Shown here one piece after another: positions 29,322 through 37,900 of a DNA stretch of 64,000 bases. The stretch's first letter is position 1; every line of letters begins with the position of its first letter. The translations under genes and the position numbers were made by a program. Where the stretch lies: assembly GCF_000400365.1 (NCBI RefSeq), contig NZ_BAOG01000014.1:1-64000 (forward strand). The letters run 5' to 3'. Under the pieces are notes generated by a model. The model searched no databases and was not told the DNA's origin. It saw only the letters and a program-made list of their open reading frames with translations. The DNA is from Vibrio jasicida CAIM 1864 = LMG 25398. GTDB taxonomy: Bacteria; Pseudomonadota; Gammaproteobacteria; Enterobacterales; Vibrionaceae.

Positions 29322-29396
29322 GAATGTGACCCCACGCAAAAAGTGTTGTTAATATGAATAGTTTTTTTGTTTTTACTTAAACTCATACCATACTAA

Positions 29397-29415
29397 AACT
29401 TAGACATTCTAAGTT
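29397..29415. promoter_or_regulatory. Xre operator O3 in front of tniQ-cas
   Basis: A perfect 8-3-8 palindrome, AACTTAGACATTCTAAGTT, with arms identical to O1 at the xre promoter 13.7 kb away. It ends 13 bases before the tniQ start codon, so a bound repressor would block transcription of tniQ-cas8/5-cas7-cas6. Confidence 0.78.
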
Positions 29416-29428
29416 TTAGTGGTGGCAT

Positions 29429-30640
29429 GTGAAAACGGACATTCAACTTTACCCTGACGAATCGCTCGAAAGCTTCTTGTTGCGCTTGTCGCAAGAGCAA
29501 GGTTACGAGCGATTTTCTCATTTCGCCGAAGATATCTGGTTTGACACGTTGAATCAGCATGAAGCGATTGCTGGTGCTTTCCCCTTAGAGCTGAATCGCG
29601 TCAATATCTACCACGCTCAAACCACAAGCCAAATGCGAGTGCGGGTTCTTATCCATCTTGAGAACCAATTAAAGCTCAATAACTTTGGTGTACTGCGCTT
29701 AGCATTATCCCATTCAAAAGCTCAATTCTCTCCGCAGTACAAAGCTGTGCATAGATTCGGTTCTGACTACCCTCATGCTTTTCTTCGCAAACGCTTCACG
29801 CCTATTTGCCCTCTGTGTATTGACGAAGCTCCCTACATTCGCCAGCAGTGGCAATTTATCTCTCACCAAGCTTGTGAACACCATGGCTGTATACTGGTTC
29901 ATCACTGTCCTGAGTGTAAGTCGAGACTTGAATATCAAAGTACCGAGAGTATTAGCCAATGTGAATGTGGTTTTGAGCTCCGAAACTCGCCTGTAGAGGA
30001 TGCGCCAGAGGCTGAGGTGTTGGTCGCTCGATGGTTGTCAAGAAATGATTCAAAACCCTTGGGATTGTTAACGGGGGAAATGACGTTATCCGAGCGATAT
30101 GGCTTTTTACTTTGGTATGTAAATCGTTATGGTGATATCGATGACCTCAGTTTTGAGTCATTCGTTGAATACTGTAGCGCTTGGCCAACGGCGCTATGGC
30201 AAGACCTCGATACCTTGAAAGAGAAGGCAGAACTTGTTCGAGTAAAAGATTGGAAGAAGGTGTTTTTCAATGAAGCCTTTGGCGATCTGCTTAAAGATTG
30301 TCGTCAGTTACCCAGTCGGCAGTTGAGTCACAATATCGTGCTTGCACAGGCGTTAGCTTACTTTACAAAGCTAATGGCAACAGTGCCCTCAAGCGCCAAA
30401 GGAAATATCGGTGATGTACTGCTCAGCCCCTTAGAAGCTTCTACATTGCTTTCTTGCACCACCGATGAAGTGTATCGGTTGTATGAGTTTGGTGAGATTA
30501 AAGCCGCTATCAGGCCGCGAATGCATACAAAGATAGCGAGTCATGAATCGGCGTTTACTTTAAGAAGTGCCATCGAAACAAAGCTGACTCGAATGAGCTC
30601 TGAAAGTGATGGTTTAAGTGTATATCTGCCTGAGTGGTAA
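29429..30640 (+). CDS. tniQ: TniQ (TnsD-family) targeting protein of the I-F3 system
   Basis: A 403-residue TniQ protein starting with GTG. Zinc-binding pairs are seen at C127/C130 with C149/H152 and at C160/C163 with C178/C180, typical of the family, followed by a helical DNA-binding region. In I-F3 systems a TniQ dimer docks on the Cas6 end of Cascade and recruits TnsC to the crRNA-matched site. It is the first gene of the tniQ-cas operon and lies directly behind operator O3. No second TnsD-like protein is present, so both homing and mobile targeting must pass through this one. Confidence 0.93.
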   Translation: MKTDIQLYPDESLESFLLRLSQEQGYERFSHFAEDIWFDTLNQHEAIAGAFPLELNRVNIYHAQTTSQMRVRVLIHLENQLKLNNFGVLRLALSHSKAQFSPQYKAVHRFGSDYPHAFLRKRFTPICPLCIDEAPYIRQQWQFISHQACEHHGCILVHHCPECKSRLEYQSTESISQCECGFELRNSPVEDAPEAEVLVARWLSRNDSKPLGLLTGEMTLSERYGFLLWYVNRYGDIDDLSFESFVEYCSAWPTALWQDLDTLKEKAELVRVKDWKKVFFNEAFGDLLKDCRQLPSRQLSHNIVLAQALAYFTKLMATVPSSAKGNIGDVLLSPLEASTLLSCTTDEVYRLYEFGEIKAAIRPRMHTKIASHESAFTLRSAIETKLTRMSSESDGLSVYLPEW

Positions 30641-30642
30641 TT

Positions 30643-32730
30643 ATGACGAAATTAAGTGACTTATTAGCAATTGAAGACGAAGCAGTAAAGCAGGTTACGC
30701 TAAAGAAGATGTTCATGCCTTATACAGAAGATGTCTGTGTTGAAGGGTGTGAAAAAGAGGCGTTAACGATTTTGCTTAATCTCAGTTCAAGCCATCAATC
30801 AGATAGGTGCTCGGATTGGTTGGATGTTGCCCGAGCTAAAAGGCATTTAAAAGCGGCTGAGAACTTAGAAGCGTCCTTTGATGAAATTAAATGGTTCCAC
30901 ACTCATAATCTCAAGTTTCCAGACTGTCGAGTTAAAGATCAGCGGATAGTTGCACAGGCTCTTACGACAACCGAGGTATTCATTTCAAGCGGAGTATTAG
31001 AGCAGCGCTTGGGGTGGGCGCATAACTCTGCGGTATATCGTCACACATTGTGGTTATTGAATCCTTTTAGTTGGCAATCACAGCCCGTATGCATCCTTTC
31101 ACTTATCAAGCAAGAAAGCTCCATTTGGATTGAGTTGCTCAAAGAATTCGGTCTAAGTGCTAAGTCACTTGCTCGCTTAAAACATACAATTGAAGAGCAG
31201 CTCCCTGATAATCATTTTCCCGATAGCGTCAGTTCTTACAGTAAGCAGCTACGGTTTCCATGGGGGGATAATTATATTTCGTTGACCCCAGTGGTCAGCC
31301 ATGCCATTCAGAGCGAGTTAGAAGTGAGATCGAGAAATCGAGAAAGTAAGCTTAGCTTTGTGTCTTCGTCACTGCCAAATTCTGCAAGTATCGGGAACTT
31401 GTGTGGCAGTTTAGGTGGGAATATGAAAGCCCTAAACTACCCGCTAGACGTCAAACCAGCGAGAGGTGGAACGTTACCTGAAAGTCGAAAAAAGAGTGGT
31501 CACTACTTTGATGACTATCAGGTAACTAATACCAAAGTTTGTCAGGTTTTAAATCATCTAATTGGTTCAGAGCCATCAAAAACACAGAAGCAGAGGGAGA
31601 GTGCTCGCAAGGTTAGAAGTAAGATATTGCGAAAGCAGATAGCCCTTTGGATGCTTCCTTTAATTGAGTTAAGAGATATCGTTGATGCTGATCCTAATCA
31701 ACAGCAATTGGAACATGATGACACTTTAGCTCAAGCCTTTCTGGCGCTACCAGAATCGGACCTAGGCTCCTTAGCCAGTGAGTTTAATCGCCGTTTACAT
31801 CTTACGTTGCAGAATAATAAGTATGCCGCCAAGTTTGCCTATCACCCTAAGCTTATGCAGCTCGTTAAAGCCCAAATTGTATGGATTCTCGAACAGCTCA
31901 GTAAACCTACTGGTAATGCAGATAAGGTAACGGGCGAGCAGTATATCTATTTGTCATCAATGAAAGTGCAAGATGCTGTCGCAATGAGCAGCCCTTATTT
32001 GTGTGGTGCTCCTTCTTTGACGGCTATTTGGGGCTTTATGCACCGTTATCAAAGGGAGTTCAATAAGCTAGTTAATTGTAATTCCCCGTTTGAGTTTTCG
32101 AGTTTTTCTTTTTATGTTCGAAGCGAGAAGATTCAACCGACAGCGAAGCTTACTGAGCCTAACTCGGTCGCTAAAGCTAGAACGGTTTCAAACGCGAAAC
32201 GACCTACCATTCGTAGTGAACGATTGGCGGACCTAGAGATAGACTTAGTTATTAGAGTTCATAGTGAAAGCCGAATTTCAGATTTTAAGGCCGCGCTTAA
32301 AACGGCACTTCCCGTTGCTTTCGCCGGAGGGGCGTTATACCAACCACAGCTCTCGACGCAGATTGAGTGGCTAAGGACGTTTACCAGTAGGAGCGAGCTT
32401 TTCCATGTCATAAAAGGTTTGCCAGCCTACGGGCGATGGTTATGTCCAAGTGAGAACCAGCCGAGTGACTTTGATGACCTAGAGCATTTAATAACGAAAG
32501 ACGCTGATAATTTGCCAGTTTCTATTGGCTACCATTTGTTAGAACGTCCGACTAAACGGTGCAACTCGATCACCGATTGTCACGCCTATGCAGAAAATGC
32601 GATAGGGTTAGCTAAGAAAGTGAGTCCGATAGAAGTACGTTTTAGTGGAAGAGATCACTTTTTCAACCATGCCTTTTGGTCGATAGAATGCAGTAGCGAA
32701 ACTATTCTTATAAAAAACTATAGGGATTAA
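30643..32730 (+). CDS. cas8f: Cas8f-Cas5f fusion of the I-F3 Cascade
   Basis: A 695-residue protein placed between tniQ and cas7. The fused Cas8/Cas5 subunit is diagnostic of transposon-borne I-F3 systems; it binds the crRNA 5' handle and reads the PAM. I used the ATG at 30643, two bases after the tniQ stop, rather than the GTG nine bases earlier. No nuclease or helicase motif is present and cas3 is absent, so it binds without cutting. The assignment relies on position, length and the gene order tniQ-cas8/5-cas7-cas6. Confidence 0.9.
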   Translation: MTKLSDLLAIEDEAVKQVTLKKMFMPYTEDVCVEGCEKEALTILLNLSSSHQSDRCSDWLDVARAKRHLKAAENLEASFDEIKWFHTHNLKFPDCRVKDQRIVAQALTTTEVFISSGVLEQRLGWAHNSAVYRHTLWLLNPFSWQSQPVCILSLIKQESSIWIELLKEFGLSAKSLARLKHTIEEQLPDNHFPDSVSSYSKQLRFPWGDNYISLTPVVSHAIQSELEVRSRNRESKLSFVSSSLPNSASIGNLCGSLGGNMKALNYPLDVKPARGGTLPESRKKSGHYFDDYQVTNTKVCQVLNHLIGSEPSKTQKQRESARKVRSKILRKQIALWMLPLIELRDIVDADPNQQQLEHDDTLAQAFLALPESDLGSLASEFNRRLHLTLQNNKYAAKFAYHPKLMQLVKAQIVWILEQLSKPTGNADKVTGEQYIYLSSMKVQDAVAMSSPYLCGAPSLTAIWGFMHRYQREFNKLVNCNSPFEFSSFSFYVRSEKIQPTAKLTEPNSVAKARTVSNAKRPTIRSERLADLEIDLVIRVHSESRISDFKAALKTALPVAFAGGALYQPQLSTQIEWLRTFTSRSELFHVIKGLPAYGRWLCPSENQPSDFDDLEHLITKDADNLPVSIGYHLLERPTKRCNSITDCHAYAENAIGLAKKVSPIEVRFSGRDHFFNHAFWSIECSSETILIKNYRD

Positions 32731-32736
32731 TCGTTT

Positions 32737-33768
32737 ATGGAACTTTGCACTCAGCTGAACTACGTTCGATCACTCTCTGCTGGCAAAGCATATTTCTACT
32801 ATCTATCTAAAAGTGGTGAGATGTGCCCCCTTGAAATTGATAGAACTAGGTTGCGCGCACCAAAAGGTGGTTATGCAGAAGCATATAAAGGGAGTAAGTT
32901 CGTAGAAAAGAATGTTGCTCCACAAGATTTAGCTTACTCCAATCCTCAGTTCATCGAAGAGTGTTATGTAAAACCTGGTGTTGATGATATCTACTGCGCA
33001 TTTCCCCTTCGAATTCGAGCCAACTCTCTAACTCCAGATACCTGTAGTGATGACGAAGTGCGCTCTAAACTTTCGTTACTGGCTAACACTTATAAAGAGC
33101 TCAATGGGTATCAGGAGCTCGCACATAGATACGCGAAGAATATACTGCTTGGTACTTGGCTTTGGAGAAACAGAGAGTGTCGACAATTGTCGATAGAAGT
33201 GACCACCAGTGATTCACAAACCTTGATTGTAGAAAACGCAACAAAGCTTTCTTGGTATGGTTATTGGGATGAGGCGTCAGCAGAATGCCTAGAAAAACTT
33301 ACCGCTTATTTGATGCGAGCCCTATCTGACCCGACCGAATATTTCTACATGGATGTCAAAGCTAAAATTGGAGTTGGTTGGGGGGATGAGGTTTACCCAA
33401 GCCAAGAGTTCTTGGATGATCGAGAAGATAGTGCTCCTACTAAGCAGTTAGCTACCGTAGAATTATTGAACGGAAAAGAAACTGTTGCTTTTCATGGTCA
33501 GAAAATTGGTGCAGCGTTGCAATCGATTGATGATTGGTGGCATGAAGAAGCAGATAAGCCATTAAGAGTGAATGAGTATGGAGCTGACCGAGAGTACGTT
33601 ATAGCAAGGCGACATGTTTCCTATGGAAATGACTTTTACCAGTTAGTCAGAAATACAGAGAATTGGATTGAGACAATGATAGCTTCTCAGACCATCCCAA
33701 ATGACGTGCACTTTATTATGTCTGTCTTGATTAAGGGGGGTCTCTTCAATTGTTCCAAAGCGAAGTAA
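32737..33768 (+). CDS. cas7f: Cas7f (Csy3) backbone subunit
   Basis: A 343-residue protein of Csy3 type, which polymerises along the guide and forces every sixth base out of the duplex. The typical parts are FYYLSKSGEMCPLEIDRTRLRAPKGGYAEAY-like N-terminal sequence (only fragments FYYLSKSG and LRAPKGGY quoted as motif) and the central RYAKNILLGTWLWRN. It starts 6 bases after cas8/5. The sixfold spacing of mismatches in the homing guide fits this subunit's geometry. Confidence 0.92.
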   Translation: MELCTQLNYVRSLSAGKAYFYYLSKSGEMCPLEIDRTRLRAPKGGYAEAYKGSKFVEKNVAPQDLAYSNPQFIEECYVKPGVDDIYCAFPLRIRANSLTPDTCSDDEVRSKLSLLANTYKELNGYQELAHRYAKNILLGTWLWRNRECRQLSIEVTTSDSQTLIVENATKLSWYGYWDEASAECLEKLTAYLMRALSDPTEYFYMDVKAKIGVGWGDEVYPSQEFLDDREDSAPTKQLATVELLNGKETVAFHGQKIGAALQSIDDWWHEEADKPLRVNEYGADREYVIARRHVSYGNDFYQLVRNTENWIETMIASQTIPNDVHFIMSVLIKGGLFNCSKAK

Positions 33769-33776
33769 GGATGATT

Positions 33777-34382
33777 ATGACGAAGCGTTACTACTTCTGT
33801 ATACGTTATACCCCTGTTCAAGCCGACTATGAGCTGTTAGCAGGGCGTTGTATCTCTCAAATGCACTTGTTTATGGTCAATAACCGACAATCCATCAATA
33901 AAATAGGCGTGAGTTTTCCCGACTGGAGTGATGTTACGGTTGGTCAAACCATCGCCTTTGTGGCTGAAGATAAAGAGATGATGATTGGACTCTCTTTTCA
34001 GCCCTATTTTTCTTTGATGGTAAATGAAGGTCTGTTTGAGATTTCTAGTGTTTGTGAAGTGCCAGACACTGCGATAGAGGTGAGGTTTGTCCGTAACCAA
34101 ACGATCGGGAAAAGCTTTTTAGGTTCTAAGAAACGCAGAATCAAACGTAGCATGGCGAGAGCCGAACTATCTGGTGTTGAACCATCGTTACCAGCTACTA
34201 ATGAAGAGCGTGTCGTCGATAGCTTCCATCGAATACCAATCTCCAGCGCTTCATCTGGGGAAGATTATATTTTGTTTTTACAAAAGGAGCTTGTCGGTGA
34301 GCGTGGTGCTGCAAACTTTAATAGCTATGGCTTAGCCACCAATCAAGAAAGAAAAGGCACAGTACCTGAATTACGTTTTTGA
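33777..34382 (+). CDS. cas6f: Cas6f (Csy4) crRNA-processing endoribonuclease
   Basis: A 201-residue Csy4-type protein starting MTKRYYFCIRY. H30 (SQMHLF) lines up with the catalytic His29 of Pseudomonas Csy4. A basic stretch (SKKRRIKRSMARAEL) is the RNA-binding helix. It cuts each repeat 3' of the CTGCC/GGCAG hairpin and stays bound to the crRNA end, where TniQ docks. I chose the third in-frame ATG because of the AAGG spaced 7 bases upstream; earlier starts overlap cas7. Confidence 0.92.
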   Translation: MTKRYYFCIRYTPVQADYELLAGRCISQMHLFMVNNRQSINKIGVSFPDWSDVTVGQTIAFVAEDKEMMIGLSFQPYFSLMVNEGLFEISSVCEVPDTAIEVRFVRNQTIGKSFLGSKKRRIKRSMARAELSGVEPSLPATNEERVVDSFHRIPISSASSGEDYILFLQKELVGERGAANFNSYGLATNQERKGTVPELRF

Positions 34383-34510
34383 CCCTCTTTCTAAAGCTGT
34401 TTTTTAGAGAAATAAAAACAATCACTTACAGAAGTACGAAGAAAAAGGGTATTTTGATGAATTGTGACTTTAAGCACGCAGAATCAGATGGTTAGAGACT
34501 ATATTCTACA
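34383..34510 (+). promoter_or_regulatory. CRISPR leader
   Basis: A 128-base AT-rich gap between cas6 and the first repeat. A weak hairpin with a T-run (about 34391-34408) may end the cas operon. TATATT at about 34500-34505 lies right before the first repeat, but no well-spaced -35 is seen. No copy of the Xre operator is found here. Confidence 0.4.
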
Positions 34511-34704
34511 GTGTCCTGCCGCATAGGCAGCTAAGAATATAGTTCATCTTCTGCCACATCCAAAGCAAATGTGTCCTGCCGCATAGGCAGCTAGGAATTT
34601 ATTAGGGGTAAATGCTAACCTTAACTTCTTGTGTCCTGCCGCATAGGCAGCTAAGAATAGGTCAGGAAGAAAGCAACCGACCTGCTGAACAAGCAGTTAA
34701 TAAA
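34511..34704 (+). CRISPR. Type I-F3 mini CRISPR array with a terminal homing guide
   Basis: Three 28-bp repeats begin with GTGTC and carry the hairpin CTGCC-GCATA-GGCAG and the tail CTAAGAAT (34511-34538, 34571-34598 with one A-to-G change at its position 24, 34631-34658). Two ordinary 32-bp spacers lie at 34539-34570 and 34599-34630. After repeat 3 comes the homing guide from 34659. At 34677-34704 a fourth, diverged repeat is seen with the same geometry: CTGCT-GAACA-AGCAG then TTAATAAA. That leaves 18 nt between repeats 3 and 4. Confidence 0.92.
34659..34690 (+). ncRNA. Homing guide matching ffs, probably short
   Basis: Guide start AGGTCAGGAAGAAAGCAA. Against ffs 11609-11640 it matches at 18 of 21 leading positions, with mismatches only at 6, 12 and 18; beyond 21 the match is lost. 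If the diverged repeat at 34677 is processed by Cas6, the guide is only 18 nt plus up to 3 paired bases taken from the repeat. Confidence 0.8.
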
Positions 34705-34736
34705 AACCATCGAGTTTAGGCTTGATGGTTTTTTTT
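34705..34736 (+). terminator. Rho-independent terminator of the CRISPR array
   Basis: The 10-bp stem AACCATCGAG / CTTGATGGTT (one wobble) with a 6-base loop is followed by eight T residues. It starts one base after the diverged final repeat, so the homing crRNA precursor ends here. Confidence 0.85.
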
Positions 34737-34952
34737 AACTTCAGCACGGAACTGCAGTCGGCCTCAACTATTTTGTGGCTCTGGCGTCTTAGGTAGCGCA
34801 GATGATTGGTATCTAATTTACTAGTTCCAGAGCTTTTATCCCAAAACATTAGCAGTCACTAATTGGGTAGTGTCAAAACAACTGTATAGAACATCTCTAT
34901 TAGGACAAAAGAAAAAGGCGTCATAATGACGCCTTTTTCTTTTGGTTTACGC
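34737..34952. other. Gene-free spacer between array and distal cargo, with terminator
   Basis: A 216-base stretch without a gene. Its end (34909-34938) holds the hairpin AAAGGCGTCA / TGACGCCTTT flanked by A and T runs, a terminator for the leftward cargo operon. The rest shows nothing I can name. Confidence 0.5.
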
Positions 34953-37900
34953 TCAAATCTCTTTGATTTGGAGTAGTTCAACTTGAGGGGCTTTGAGCGA
35001 GAGTCTTTGCTCAATTATCCATTTATTCACAAAATCTCGTTTTTGTTCTGGGTTTTCTAAGTTCCTCCAGTGATTTCTTACCGAAATACTCGATGGCTCT
35101 TTTTCATTGAGGATACGCGTCCATGGTTTATCCATGTAGTCCTTGATAGGTGGCAGCCTCACATCGATACCAGGTAGCGGATACCCTTCATTAAGCGCTG
35201 ATTGCTGTAATGATTCAAATGTTACCGTCAAAGGTTTAAGGTTTTTACCCGCGATAATGTCTCCATATGGGCGCATGCCATCCACCAAGGTTCCCGTAGG
35301 GGAAACGTAAGTAAACTTGAAACGCACGATATACAAATGCTTGCGGTCACTGCTTTTCAATGACTGGCTGTACTGCGCAGTATTGTCTTGTAAAAAGTCA
35401 ATGGCGCTTTGTGCAAGGTCATCATGGTTGTGCGTACTTTGTGTTTTGTCATGCGCTAGTTTAAAGACTATCTCGTTTTGCATACCGTTGTAATTATTGT
35501 TTGATGGGACGACGGTCGTATGTGTTGCGATACTCATTTCCCCACAATAATGCATTGCGCTGTGTATGGTTGGTCCGTCTTTTAACTTCAACTTCATCAT
35601 CAGTTCACGCCAATTCAGTCGCATAGTCTCGTACTCTTGGCTTGCTAGCTCATCGCCGAATAGGGCAAAACAGACGGCAAACGAGGTTTCTTTGTTCCAA
35701 TCAAACTCACTGGCTAATGCTTGCTCTGTCCAATCTTCTCCCCACTTTAGTTGACCATCAATTTCAATCCCTTGCAGTACTGTTAGTTGATCGCCGATAA
35801 CTTGTGGTGTGTTATCGCGGGCTGACGACGATTCACTCATTACAAAATCTTCGATTAAGAAGTCTGTATCTTCAAACTGGCTCAGCACTTCTATTTGGCC
35901 ATCAAAGTGACTTGTCTGAGGGCTTGAAGCTTTCGATGTCCCGTATTTCGCGGTGAGGTATTCAAGTCTAAATTGGTTATTGGTACCGACCATCCGTACG
36001 CCAAGTGCTAAATCGTGTTTCGCGAGACTGAAGGTATATTCCATTTGGTCAAAACCATCATTGTCGAGCACGTGCTCAAATACTGATTGGCCTTTGATAA
36101 GTGCTTTCAGCGAGTCGATGCCTTTCACATAAGGGCAGAGCGGTTTTAAACCATGGATGTATACATGGCCGAATGTATAGGTCGGTTCAAACTCAAGGGA
36201 ATGCAGCTCGAGTTCTTCTTCCTGTAATTGTGGCTGCTGTTCAAAGTACTTTGCTACTGCGCCGTCAGGATCTTGTAATTCTTGCGCGTTCTTTTTAGTA
36301 AACAACACATCAAATGCTGGGCCATTGGTGTTAAATCCGATGACTTCAGTGCTGTACGACACCTCTTGTAAGAACATACTCTTAGACTTATGCTCGCCTT
36401 CTCCTGTTAAGATCACTTGCAGCATAACGCGGGTTTGCGGTCTGAGTTTGCGTCCGCTTTCCTCTCTCACCCAATCTACGTAAGGTTGCCAGTTGTCCCC
36501 TTCTTTAACCAATAAGCGGCTAAAGCCAATGTCTTTCTCCTCGAGTTCGACCTTGGTTAGATTAAAGTCGTTGCAAAACGCTTTTAAGCCTTCTTTTTTG
36601 GCTAGATTGATATCGATCACGTCCCCAGTATTTTCGTTTAAATACAACTGACTTTGTACTGGGAAACCAGTGTTAAAGGAGCCACGCACCTGACGACCTT
36701 GATCAAAGGCCAAACTGCTTACCGTATGGGACAATGAAGAGTTAAACGCCTTTTTGCGATTGATCCAGTTTAAAGCGAGCGTATTGCCCATATTGACAGG
36801 AATGGACCAATTGTCACTCATCACGTATTGCTCGATGAACAAGTCCACTTCGTACTGTTCTATCAGATCATCAAAGCTACGGAACATACCATCCATGCTA
36901 CTTAAAATTGCTAACAGCTCGACCAATGAGTTCAGAGCGTAGGCTCGCAGTAAAAAGCGTTTAAGTAGCTCGTCGTGATTAACCTGGCTCTCGAGAAAAC
37001 CGGCTATCTCGCTTGGCTTTAACTCTTTCTGTTCAAGCTTTGTATCCACTTTCTCGTACAACACGATCAACTCTTGGTTAATCATGCTAAGGGTCTTGAG
37101 CATGCTTTTTGTGTTGTAAGTATCTTTTAATTTTTTAAACGTCTGATCACCAAACAAGTCGCCATAAAAATCCGTAGCAGCGCCAAGCAATTTGCCGGCT
37201 GTGCTACCTGCTAAATAATAAGCGGCGATAGGGGAAGCTGGGGTCCAAAGCGCGACGGTAGCAAGCACATCAATCGCAGAGAAGAAGGCCTCTTTTTGAG
37301 CCTCTTTTGCGGTAATTTTAAACCCTTCCCAATATTGGTGAGCCCGGTTTAAGGCGAGGGTACCTGTTCGACTCGGCGGCAGAGAAATTGAGAAATCAGG
37401 GATAACCAAGCGAACTTCCACTCTTCGGTTTATAGCAATGTCGGCTGTATCCGAACGGTCACCATGATCGTGGTAACCGCCTTCCTTAGGTAATAATTCA
37501 GCTTTACCTTTGGCTTGTGTGACGAGTCTACGTTCAAGCTTTATTCTTTCGTCACCTTGAGTCCCATTTAAAATCCGATCTTTGATTGTATCGATTCGTC
37601 TTTGTGAGACGATCAGGTTTTTCTCCTGACTACTGATAGGGCCACCATGGCCGATTAATGCGATCTGATAATCAGGGTTCTCGACCAATAGGTTACGCAG
37701 TTTTCCACAAAGCTCCTCATAATTACTGTTGAGTGCTTTTACCTCGTTCTCAAACTCAGCGGAGTTAAATTTGAAGTTGATCCTTACCACGACGCCCATG
37801 GCATCGGTGTAGATTTTTGCTTCATTTCCCAGAAAACCCTGTACCTCGGTGGCTTTTGTCTCCCATCGCTCCTTCTCATCAGAGCGTCGCAAATAAGCAA

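Noticed and set aside
29429..34382. A conventional immune CRISPR-Cas system
   Set aside because: No cas1, cas2 or cas3 is present and the Cas8/Cas5 fusion and TniQ are those of a transposition system.
34855..34905. TGTCAAAACAACTG followed by GGACA, resembling a transposon end
   Set aside because: It lacks the CCATAA core of the TnsB sites and has no paired duplication. The true right end with AAAAG lies at 44077.
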